Shown here one piece after another: positions 26,646-33,637 of a stretch of DNA of 64,000 bases; position 1 is the stretch's first letter, and each line of letters starts with the position of its first letter. The translations under genes were made by a program, and so were the position numbers. The stretch is taken from positions 1 to 64,000 of the forward strand of contig NZ_JBHSCH010000003.1 of assembly GCF_042651065.1 (NCBI RefSeq), written 5' to 3'. Origin of the DNA: Pseudoroseomonas aestuarii (GTDB lineage Bacteria > Pseudomonadota > Alphaproteobacteria > Acetobacterales > Acetobacteraceae). The notes under the pieces were generated by a model. That model was not told the DNA's origin. It did no database searches and worked only from the letters and a program-made list of their open reading frames with translations.

Positions 26646-27725
26646 ATGCCCCCGCCGCACCCCGACACCTGGATCCGCGTCACCCCGCAGGGCCTCTACT
26701 GCGAGCCGGGTGACTTCTTCATCGACCCGATGGCCGGCGCGCCACGCGCCATCATCAGCCACGGCCATTCCGACCACGCCCGGCCCGACCACGGCGCCGT
26801 GCTGGCCACGCCGGAGACGCTGGCCATCATGACCGCCCGCCTCGGCGAGGGGCGGGCCGGGCGCAGCCAGCAGGCGCTGGCCTATCACGCGCCCATCACG
26901 GTGGGGGGCGTGCGGGTCACGCTGGTGCCGGCCGGGCATGTGCTGGGCTCGGCGCAGGTGGTGCTGGAATGGCAGGGCAGCCGCATCGTCGTCTCGGGCG
27001 ACTACAAGCGACAGCCCGACCCCACCTGCGCCCCCTTCGAGCCGGTGCCCTGCGACGTGTTCGTCACCGAGGCCACCTTCGCCCTGCCGGTGTTCCGCCA
27101 CCCGCCCGCCGCGCAGGAGGTGCGCCGGCTGCTGGAGAGCGTGGCGCTGTTCCCGGAGCGGGCGCATCTCGTCGGCTGCTACGCGCTGGGCAAGTGCCAG
27201 CGGCTGATCGCGCTGCTGCGCGAGGCGGGATGGCAGCGGCCGATCTACCTGCATGGCGCGCAGCAATCCATGTGCGCGCTGTATGAGCGCTTCGGCATCC
27301 CGATGGGCGAGCTGCGCCCCTTGCCGCGCCCCGAGAAGCGTGGCGCCACCGTGCTGGCCGGCGAGCTGGTGCTGGCGCCGCCCTCGGCCGAGGCCAACCC
27401 CTGGGCCCGCCGCCTGGCCGACCCGGTGACGGCGGTGGCCTCGGGCTGGATGCGGGTGCGGCAGCGCGCCAAGGCGCGCGGCGTCGAGCTGCCGCTGATC
27501 GTCAGCGACCATGTGGACTGGGACGATCTGCTGGCCAGCATCGCCGAGGTGGGCGCCCCCGAGGTCTGGGTGACGCATGGCCGGGAGGAGGCGCTGATCC
27601 ACGCCCTGGCCGGGCGCGGCGTGCGCGGCCGCGCCCTGCACCTGCTGGGCCGCGAGGAGGAGGAGAGCGGCGAGGCGGCACTCGACCTGGCCAGCGCAGC
27701 CGTTGGCGCGGAGGACGCCGCATGA
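26646..27725 (+). CDS. ligase-associated DNA exonuclease (MBL/beta-CASP-like)
   Basis: A 359-residue metallo-beta-lactamase-fold nuclease. The metal motif ISHGHSDHARPDH supplies His39, His41, Asp43 and His44; VPAGHVLGSAQV and VVSGDYKRQPDP supply further ligands. This family is encoded next to ATP-dependent DNA ligases and is predicted to process DNA ends before sealing. Its stop overlaps the ligase ATG (ATGA), so the two are coupled. I start at MPPPHPDTW (26646). Confidence 0.92.
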   Translation: MPPPHPDTWIRVTPQGLYCEPGDFFIDPMAGAPRAIISHGHSDHARPDHGAVLATPETLAIMTARLGEGRAGRSQQALAYHAPITVGGVRVTLVPAGHVLGSAQVVLEWQGSRIVVSGDYKRQPDPTCAPFEPVPCDVFVTEATFALPVFRHPPAAQEVRRLLESVALFPERAHLVGCYALGKCQRLIALLREAGWQRPIYLHGAQQSMCALYERFGIPMGELRPLPRPEKRGATVLAGELVLAPPSAEANPWARRLADPVTAVASGWMRVRQRAKARGVELPLIVSDHVDWDDLLASIAEVGAPEVWVTHGREEALIHALAGRGVRGRALHLLGREEEESGEAALDLASAAVGAEDAA

Positions 27726-29329
27726 GCCTGCCCGCCTTCGCCGAACTGCTGGAGCGGCTGCTCTTCACCCCCGGACGCAACGCCAAGCTCGCCTTGCTGA
27801 AGCGGTGGTTCGCCACCCAGCCGGACCCGGACCGCGGCGTGGCGCTGGCCGCCATTGCCGGCGAGCTGCGCTTCTCCACCGCCAAGCCCTCCCTGGTGCG
27901 GGAGCTGGTGGCGACGCGGGTGGACCCGGTGCTGCTGGCCTGGAGCCACGACTATGTGGGTGACCTGGCCGAGACGGTGGCGCTGATCTGGCCCGAGCCG
28001 GAGTCCCGCCCCAACCGCCCGCCGCCCGATCTCTCCGAAGTGGTGGAGACGCTGGAGCTGCTGCCGAAATCCGAGGTGCCGGTGCGCATGGCCGAATGGC
28101 TGGACGTGCTGGACGCCGGCGGGCGCCTCGCGCTGATCAAGCTGGTCACGGGCGGGCTGCGCGTCGGCGCCTCCGCGCGGCTGGCGCGGCAGGCGCTGGC
28201 GGACTGGTCCGGCCACCCCGTCGAGGAGGTGGAGGAGGTGTGGCACGGCGTGCCGCCGCCCTACCTGCCGTTGTTCCGCTGGCTGGAGGGGAAGGGGCCG
28301 CGCCCCGACCCGCGCGACGCGCCCGTCTTCCGCTCGCCCATGCTGGCGCAGCCGCTGGAGGCGCCGGACATCGCGGCGCTGGACCACGCCGCCTTCCGCG
28401 CCGAGTGGAAATGGGACGGGGTGCGGGTGCAGGCCGCCGCCGGCCCGGGCGGGCGGCGCCTGTGGTCGCGCACCGGCGAGGACATGTCCGCCGCCTTCCC
28501 CGAGGTGGTGGAGGCGATGGGCTTCCACGCCGTGGTCGATGGCGAGCTGCTGGTGATGCGCGAGGGCGGCGTGGTGGCGCCCTTCGCCGACCTGCAGCAG
28601 CGGCTGAACCGCAAGGTGGTGGGCCCGAAGCTGCTGCGCGACCACCCGACCGGGCTGCGCCTCTACGACCTGCTGTTCGAGAATGGCGAGGATCTCCGCC
28701 CGCTGCCCTACGACACGCGGCGCGAACGGCTGGAAGCCTGGTTCGCCCGCGTGAGGCCGGAGCGGATGGACCTCTCGCCGCAGATCGCCTTCGCCTCGCT
28801 GGAGCAGCTCACCGGGCTGCGGGAGGGCGCCCGCGCCGCCGGCATCGAGGGGCTGATGCTCAAGCGCGGCGACGCCCCCTATGTGGCGGGCCGGCCGAAA
28901 GGGCTGTGGTGGAAGTGGAAGCGCGCGCCGCTCTCGATCGACGCGGTGCTGATGTATGCCCAGCGCGGCCACGGCAAGCGCAGCAGCACCTACAGCGACT
29001 ACACCTTCGGCCTGTGGCGGCCGGACGGGCAGGGGGGCGAGGAGCTGGTGCCGGTGGGCAAGGCCTATTCCGGCTACACCGACCAGGAGCTGGTCTGGCT
29101 GGACCGTTGGATTCGCAACCACACCCTCTCGCGCTTCGGCCCGGTGCGGGAGGTGGAGAAGGAGCTGGTGCTGGAGATCGTGTTCGACGCGGCGCAGCGC
29201 TCGGGGCGGCACAAATCCGGCGTGGCGCTGCGCTTCCCGCGAATCGCCCGGCTGCGCGCCGACAAGCCGGCGGCCGAGGCGGACCGGCTGGAAACCCTGA
29301 TGGCAATGCTGGAGGAAGGGCGCGAATAA
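27722..29329 (+). CDS. ATP-dependent DNA ligase
   Basis: A 535-residue ligase with an N-terminal DNA-binding domain (about 1-190), an adenylation domain whose nucleophile is Lys230 in EWKWDGVRVQ, and a C-terminal OB-fold with the motif KSGVALRFPRIARLR. This is the stand-alone LigB/cisplatin-response type paired with an MBL exonuclease, unlike the multidomain LigD. It probably acts in a repair pathway of DNA ends alongside the essential NAD-dependent ligase, which is not in the window. Confidence 0.94.
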   Translation: MSLPAFAELLERLLFTPGRNAKLALLKRWFATQPDPDRGVALAAIAGELRFSTAKPSLVRELVATRVDPVLLAWSHDYVGDLAETVALIWPEPESRPNRPPPDLSEVVETLELLPKSEVPVRMAEWLDVLDAGGRLALIKLVTGGLRVGASARLARQALADWSGHPVEEVEEVWHGVPPPYLPLFRWLEGKGPRPDPRDAPVFRSPMLAQPLEAPDIAALDHAAFRAEWKWDGVRVQAAAGPGGRRLWSRTGEDMSAAFPEVVEAMGFHAVVDGELLVMREGGVVAPFADLQQRLNRKVVGPKLLRDHPTGLRLYDLLFENGEDLRPLPYDTRRERLEAWFARVRPERMDLSPQIAFASLEQLTGLREGARAAGIEGLMLKRGDAPYVAGRPKGLWWKWKRAPLSIDAVLMYAQRGHGKRSSTYSDYTFGLWRPDGQGGEELVPVGKAYSGYTDQELVWLDRWIRNHTLSRFGPVREVEKELVLEIVFDAAQRSGRHKSGVALRFPRIARLRADKPAAEADRLETLMAMLEEGRE

Positions 29330-29413
29330 AGCCGCGCTCCGGCTGGAAACCGCGCTCTGGCCAGGGCGTTGCGCCTGGGCAACCCGCAGCCGTGCGGGCG
29401 AGAGGAGGCCGCA

Positions 29414-29587
29414 ATGCTGAAATGGGCGCTGATCTTCCTGGTGATCTCCATCATCGCGGGTGCGCTGGGGCTGACGGGTGTCTCGGCGGTGACGGGGCGT
29501 ATCGCCAAGATCCTGTTCGCCGTGTTCCTCGCGCTGTTCGTCATCGTGCTGGTTCTGGCGTTGCTGGCGGGCGAGGCGATCTTCTGA
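29414..29587 (+). CDS. DUF1328 small membrane protein (YtjA family)
   Basis: A 57-residue, two-helix membrane peptide starting MLKWALIFLVISIIAGALG and containing the family motif GVSAVTGRIAKILFAVF. AGAGGAGG lies six bases before the ATG, one of the best ribosome sites in the window. The function of this family is unknown; members are often stress-induced. It follows the ligase gene by 84 bases and could share its transcript. Confidence 0.88.
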   Translation: MLKWALIFLVISIIAGALGLTGVSAVTGRIAKILFAVFLALFVIVLVLALLAGEAIF

Positions 29588-29607
29588 TTCACCCCGCGCG
29601 CGGCCTG

Positions 29608-29636
29608 TTGACGGCGGCGCCGCGCCGGATTAATTC
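29608..29636 (+). promoter_or_regulatory. promoter of tRNA-His
   Basis: TTGACG at 29608-29613 and TAATTC at 29631-29636 are 17 bases apart and end 42 bases before the tRNA. The -35 element is near consensus; the -10 element is weaker. Confidence 0.5.
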
Positions 29637-29677
29637 CCCCTCCACCACGGCGCCGGATGGCGCCGCGGCGTGAGTAT

Positions 29678-29754
29678 GGCGGCCTTAGCTCAGTTGGTAG
29701 AGCGCCACGTTGTGGTCGTGGATGTCACGGGTTCGAGTCCCGTAGGTCGCCCCA
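29678..29754 (+). tRNA. tRNA-His (GTG anticodon)
   Basis: A complete cloverleaf. The acceptor stem GCGGCCT pairs with AGGTCGC (one G-T), the D arm is GCTC...GAGC, and the anticodon stem CCACG/CGTGG encloses loop TTGTGGT with anticodon GTG. The T arm is ACGGG-TTCGAGT-CCCGT, and CCA is encoded. The extra G at -1 (29678), needed by histidyl-tRNA synthetase, is encoded and pairs with the discriminator C. Confidence 0.97.
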
Positions 29755-29839
29755 CGCCTCCCTCCCCGAAGTGCCTTTTCCATCGATCCTGCGCGTGCGG
29801 TGCCACGGGCGCGCATGGCTGTGGCGCGCCTGCCGGAAT

Positions 29840-29868
29840 GGCCGGAGGAAATGCCCTTCCCTCCGGCC
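29840..29868. terminator. hairpin downstream of tRNA-His
   Basis: GGCCGGAGG / CCTCCGGCC, a perfect 9-bp stem around an 11-nt loop, is followed by TTGCCTTCTC. It separates the tRNA from the convergent minus-strand gene and could serve both. Confidence 0.55.
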
Positions 29869-29876
29869 TTGCCTTC

Positions 29877-30563
29877 TCAGGCACTCAGCCGCCGCGTCAG
29901 CAGCGTGTAGCCATCCTGCCGCTCGATCTGCGCGAGCGCGGCGGCCAGGCGCGGCAGTTCCTCCGGCGGGCAGTTGCCGGCGAGGGCGGCCGCGTCCCCC
30001 CCCAGCCGAAGCCGCCGGGCGGCGCGCAGGGCGCGTGGCTCGGCAAAGGGGTAGAGCTCGGTCCAGAGGAGCTGCATGTCCTGGCAGAAGCTGTCCACCG
30101 CCGCCTTGCCCAGCCCGGGCATCTTGCGCAGCAGGCGGCGCAGCGCGGCCACCTGGCCGTTGGCGGCCAGGCGCAAGGCATCGGGCGTGCCCTCCCAGCA
30201 TTCGGCCAGATGCGCCGCCATGGCGTGCAGGCGGCGGGACAGCGGCGCGGCATGGCCCTTGTAGCCGGCCTCGCGCAGCAGGGATTCCAGGGAGCCGGCC
30301 GGCTGCGCCCCCAGGGCGCCGGCGCTGCGCCAGCCGCGCAGGCGCAGCGCCTCCATGGCGCGCAGCGCGCTGGACGGGGCGCCGGGCGTGGTGCGCAGCA
30401 TGGCGGCGCAGAGGCCCAGGAAGGCGGAACCCTCCTCCGGCATGTCCTGGGACATTTGCGGCAGGGGGCGCCCGAGATCCAGCACCACAGGAATCACGCG
30501 CTCCGGCGTACGCAACAGGGAAGCCCCCGCCTGCGTCGGCGGGGAGAGAACGGTCTGGCTCAT
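29877..30563 (-). CDS. hypothetical protein, endonuclease III/HhH-GPD-like
   Basis: A 228-residue protein I do not recognise with certainty. Its middle part follows the order of an HhH-GPD DNA glycosylase: a helix with SLESLLREAGYKGHAAPLSRR that resembles the Fxxx-Kaxxi segment, then a helix-hairpin-helix MPGLGKAAVDSF. In true glycosylases the hairpin is followed by VDTHxxR carrying the catalytic Asp. Here the downstream region reads FAEPRALRAARRLRL and lacks it, as well as the 4Fe-4S cysteines. It could be a non-catalytic DNA-binding relative or a diverged enzyme. Start at 30563 (MSQTVLSPP) is the most conservative; no clear ribosome site is seen. Confidence 0.6.
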   Translation of the reverse strand: MSQTVLSPPTQAGASLLRTPERVIPVVLDLGRPLPQMSQDMPEEGSAFLGLCAAMLRTTPGAPSSALRAMEALRLRGWRSAGALGAQPAGSLESLLREAGYKGHAAPLSRRLHAMAAHLAECWEGTPDALRLAANGQVAALRRLLRKMPGLGKAAVDSFCQDMQLLWTELYPFAEPRALRAARRLRLGGDAAALAGNCPPEELPRLAAALAQIERQDGYTLLTRRLSA

Positions 30564-30742
30564 CGAGTCATGCCCGGTTCCAGGACGGCATGGGGATGCC
30601 GGCGGTGGCGGGAAGAACAATCCCCACAATTTCGTGAGGCCGCTCCGGTGAAGGCCGCGATTTAGTCTTTCTCCCCTCTCGCGCAAGACCCCAGCTACAA
30701 AATCGCCCGGATGGGGCGACGGGGTGATGAAAAGGGCACAGC

Positions 30743-31549
30743 ATGCGGAACATGACGGTGGCGGTGGCGGGGCTTGGCGCCATCGGGCTGGAACTGGCGC
30801 GGCGCCTCGATGCGGGCGCCGACGGGCTGCGGCTGGTGGCCGTCTCGGCGCGGGACAAGGCGAAGGCCGAGGCGGCGCTGGCCGGCTTCCGCGCGCCGCC
30901 GCCGCTGCGCCCGCTGGCCGCCCTGGCGGAGGCGGACATCGTGGTGGAAGCCATGCCCGCCGCCGCCTTCGACGCGGTGGCGGAGCCGGCGGTGGCGGCG
31001 GGGCGCATCTTCGTGCCGGCCAGCGTCGGCGCGCTGCTGGCGCGTCCGGGGCTGATCGAGGCCGCGCGGGCCAGCGGCGCCCGCATCCTGGTGCCGACCG
31101 GCGCGCTGCTGGGGCTGGATGCGGTGCGCGCCGCCGCCGAGGGCCCGGTGGAGAGCGTGACGCTGGAGACGCGCAAGCCGCCCGCCGGGCTGGCCGGCGC
31201 CCCCTACCTGCGCGAGCACGGCCTCGGGCTGGAAGGGCTCACGGCCCCGACGCGCATCTTCGCCGGCAATGCGCTGGAGGCGGCGCGCGGCTTTCCGGCC
31301 AATGTGAACGTGGCCGCCGCCCTGGCGCTGGCCGGCATCGGGCCGGAGCGCACGCGGGTGGAGATCTGGGCCGACCCGACCAGCACCCGCAACACCCACA
31401 CCATCCGCGTCGAGGCCGAGGCGGCACGCTTCAGCATGACGATCGAGGGCGTGCCGAGCGTGGCCAACCCGCGCACCGGGCGGCTCACGCCGCTCTCCAT
31501 CTTGGCGGCGCTGCGCGGGCTGGTGGCGACGCTGAAGGTGGGAAGCTGA
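30743..31549 (+). CDS. nadX: aspartate dehydrogenase
   Basis: A 268-residue NAD(P)-dependent enzyme with an N-terminal Rossmann fold (VAVAGLGAIGLELARRL) and a C-terminal domain carrying the conserved STRNTHTIRVEAEAARF, whose His is the proposed catalytic residue. NadX oxidises aspartate to iminoaspartate, feeding NAD synthesis or aspartate catabolism. No nadA or nadC is adjacent, so the role cannot be fixed. Its TGA is immediately followed by the stop of the convergent benE-like gene without a single spacer base. Confidence 0.87.
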   Translation: MRNMTVAVAGLGAIGLELARRLDAGADGLRLVAVSARDKAKAEAALAGFRAPPPLRPLAALAEADIVVEAMPAAAFDAVAEPAVAAGRIFVPASVGALLARPGLIEAARASGARILVPTGALLGLDAVRAAAEGPVESVTLETRKPPAGLAGAPYLREHGLGLEGLTAPTRIFAGNALEAARGFPANVNVAAALALAGIGPERTRVEIWADPTSTRNTHTIRVEAEAARFSMTIEGVPSVANPRTGRLTPLSILAALRGLVATLKVGS

Positions 31550-32734
31550 TCAGCGGCGGCTGCGCTCCAGCAGCAGCAGCGCACCGCCCGCCAGCAGCCC
31601 CCAGAAGGCGGCGCCGATGCCGAGCAGGGACAGGCCCGAGGCGGCGGTGACGAAGGTGAGGATGGCGGGGATGCGCTCCGCCTCCTTCGCCAGGGCGGAA
31701 TGCAGCGCCCCGGCCAGCGCGCCCAGCAGCGCCAGCCCCGCCACCGCCTGGATCAGCAGCGGCGGCGAGGCGGTGATGAAGGCCACCGCGAAGCCCGCCC
31801 CCAGCCCCAGCACAACATAGGCCGCGCCGCCGGCCACGGCGGCCACCCAGCGGCGCGCCGGGTCGGGGTGCGCGTCGCGCCCGGCGCAGAGGGCGGCGGT
31901 GATGGCGGCGAGGTTGAGCGAATGCGCACCGAGGGGCGCGATCAGCGCGCTGGCGAGGCCGGTGGCGGTGAAGATCGGCCCCGGCGCCGGCCGGTAGCCA
32001 TTGGCGCTCAGCACCGCGAGGCCCGGCACGTTCTGCGAGGCCATCGTCACCAGGAACAGCGGCAGCGCGATGCCGATGGCGGCGCCGGCGGTGAAGCGCG
32101 GCGCCACCCATTCTAGCCGCGGCAGGATGTCGGCCAGCGCTTCCTGCGGCAGCGGCGTGGCGAGCAGGATGACCGCCGCCGCCACCGCCACCGCGACGGG
32201 CACGGCGTAGAGCCGGGCGAAGCGCCAGGCCAGCGCCCAGGCCAGCACCACCGGCAGCGCCAGCAGCGGCATGGCGCCCACCGCGCGCACCGGCGCTAGG
32301 CAGATGTCCAGCAGCACGCCCGCCAGCATGGCATTGGCGAGGCTGGGCGGGATGGCCGCCACCGCCCGGCCGAAGGGCTTCCACAGCCCCGCCAGCACGA
32401 TCAGCAGCGCCGCCAGCAGGAAGGCGCCGACGGCGACGGGAAAGCCGCCCTCCGGCATGCCGGTGGCCACCAGCAGCGCCGCGCCGGGGGTGGACCAGGC
32501 GGTGATGATGGGCATGCGCCAGCGCCAGCTCAGCAGCGCCGCCAGCGGCCCCTGCATCACGCAGAGCGCCAGCAGGCCGGAGGCCGCCTGGGCGGGGGTG
32601 GCGCCCACCGCCGCGAAGCCCTGCAGCACCACGGCGAAGGAACTGGCGAAGCCCACCACCGCCGCCAGCACCCCCGCCACCACGGGCTGAAGAAGTCCCG
32701 CCCGGGCTGCCGCCCCCTGCCTCGTCTCGGCCAT
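31550..32734 (-). CDS. benE: BenE family benzoate/H+ symporter-like permease
   Basis: A 394-residue membrane protein with about twelve helices. The BenE pattern is present in LLSWRWRMPIITAWSTPGAALL, TMASQNVPGLAVLSANGY and APLGAHSLNLAAITAALCAG. Members import benzoate or related aromatic acids by proton symport. It is divergent from a GntR regulator over a 93-bp gap with a palindrome, which predicts ligand-controlled expression. Start at 32734 (MAETRQG) has GGGGAGG about eleven bases upstream; an in-frame ATG at 32800 would overlap the operator region. No benzoate catabolic genes are near, so the substrate may differ. Confidence 0.87.
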   Translation of the reverse strand: MAETRQGAAARAGLLQPVVAGVLAAVVGFASSFAVVLQGFAAVGATPAQAASGLLALCVMQGPLAALLSWRWRMPIITAWSTPGAALLVATGMPEGGFPVAVGAFLLAALLIVLAGLWKPFGRAVAAIPPSLANAMLAGVLLDICLAPVRAVGAMPLLALPVVLAWALAWRFARLYAVPVAVAVAAAVILLATPLPQEALADILPRLEWVAPRFTAGAAIGIALPLFLVTMASQNVPGLAVLSANGYRPAPGPIFTATGLASALIAPLGAHSLNLAAITAALCAGRDAHPDPARRWVAAVAGGAAYVVLGLGAGFAVAFITASPPLLIQAVAGLALLGALAGALHSALAKEAERIPAILTFVTAASGLSLLGIGAAFWGLLAGGALLLLERSRR

Positions 32735-32788
32735 GCCCGTCGGGCCTCCCCTCGATGCCGCTGGAAAGAGGCGGGCAGGGTAGCGTAA

Positions 32789-32821
32789 GATTGGATCCAA
32801 TCAACGGATGGATATTGGATC
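32789..32821. promoter_or_regulatory. GntR-type operator, benE/gntR intergenic
   Basis: GATTGGATCCAATC (32789-32802) is a perfect 14-bp palindrome. A second copy of its half-site, ATTGGATC, lies at 32814-32821, seven bases before the gntR start. This fits a FadR-subfamily operator that controls both benE and the regulator itself. Confidence 0.65.
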
Positions 32822-32827
32822 TGCCGC

Positions 32828-33517
32828 ATGGCTGACCCTGCCTCGCCGCTGGACGCGCTGGCGCCGGCCCTGGAAGGGCGCTGGCGCACCGCCACCGAAT
32901 TCGTCGAGGCGGTGCTGAAGGCGGCGATCCTCGATGGCAGCCTGCCCGGCGGCACCCCGCTGCGGCAGGAGGAACTGGCCGAGCGCTTCGGCGTCAGCCG
33001 CATGCCGGTGCGCGAGGCGCTGCGGCAACTGGAGGCGCAGGCGCTGGTGGACATGGTGCCGCACCGGGGCGCCGTGGTGACGGAGATCTCCGCCGCCGAC
33101 GCCGCCGACACCTACGCCATCCGCCGCGCGCTGGAGCCGGCGGCGCTGCGCCTGTCCATCCCGCGCCTCACCCCGGCGCAGCTGGGCGCGGCGGAGGCGC
33201 TGATCCTGGCCATGGATTCGGAGACGGAGGCGGGGCGGATGGGGCTGCTGAACCGCCGCTTCCACATGGCGCTCTACGCCGCCGCCGGGCATCCGCGCCT
33301 GCTGGCGCTGACCGAGGCGCAACTCGCCGCCTTCGACCGCTACCTGCGCTTCCACCTCGCCGCGCATGGGCGGGAGCACCTCTCCCAGCAGGACCATCGC
33401 GCCATGCTGGCGGCCGCCCGCGCGCAGGACATTCCCGGCGCCGTGGCGGTGCTGGAGGCGCATCTGGACCGCGCGGCCGAGGCCATCGCGCGCTTCTTCG
33501 CCGCGCGCGGCGGGTGA
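32828..33517 (+). CDS. GntR family (FCD) transcriptional regulator
   Basis: A 229-residue regulator. The N-terminal winged HTH contains RQEELAERFGVSRMPVREAL (about residues 46-65). A C-terminal FCD all-helical domain follows, with conserved Asp/His metal- or acid-binding positions (NRRFHMALYAAAGHP and DHRAMLAAARAQD). FCD regulators sense organic acids and usually repress. It is divergent from benE, and the palindrome in the gap is the likely binding site, so it probably represses the permease until its ligand is present. Confidence 0.92.
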   Translation: MADPASPLDALAPALEGRWRTATEFVEAVLKAAILDGSLPGGTPLRQEELAERFGVSRMPVREALRQLEAQALVDMVPHRGAVVTEISAADAADTYAIRRALEPAALRLSIPRLTPAQLGAAEALILAMDSETEAGRMGLLNRRFHMALYAAAGHPRLLALTEAQLAAFDRYLRFHLAAHGREHLSQQDHRAMLAAARAQDIPGAVAVLEAHLDRAAEAIARFFAARGG

Positions 33518-33527
33518 GGGGGGCCGG

Positions 33528-33567
33528 CCATCATCGAAGCTTCATCGAATCGTCATCAGCGTGACGC
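33528..33567 (+). promoter_or_regulatory. Pho-box-like triple 11-bp direct repeat
   Basis: Heptamers CCATCAT, GCTTCAT, TCGTCAT and a weaker GTGACGC are each separated by four bases (CGAA, CGAA, CAGC), giving an exact 11-bp period. PhoB boxes have the same layout (CTGTCAT-N4-CTGTCAT), and TCGTCAT matches five of seven positions. It lies about 70 bases upstream of a PhoX-type phosphatase gene. Confidence 0.6.
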
Positions 33568-33637
33568 GGCCCGTGGCTTCCTTGCCGGCCGACCGGCCCG
33601 CTCCCCTGGCGTGGCCCCATGCTCCGGGACAGACACC

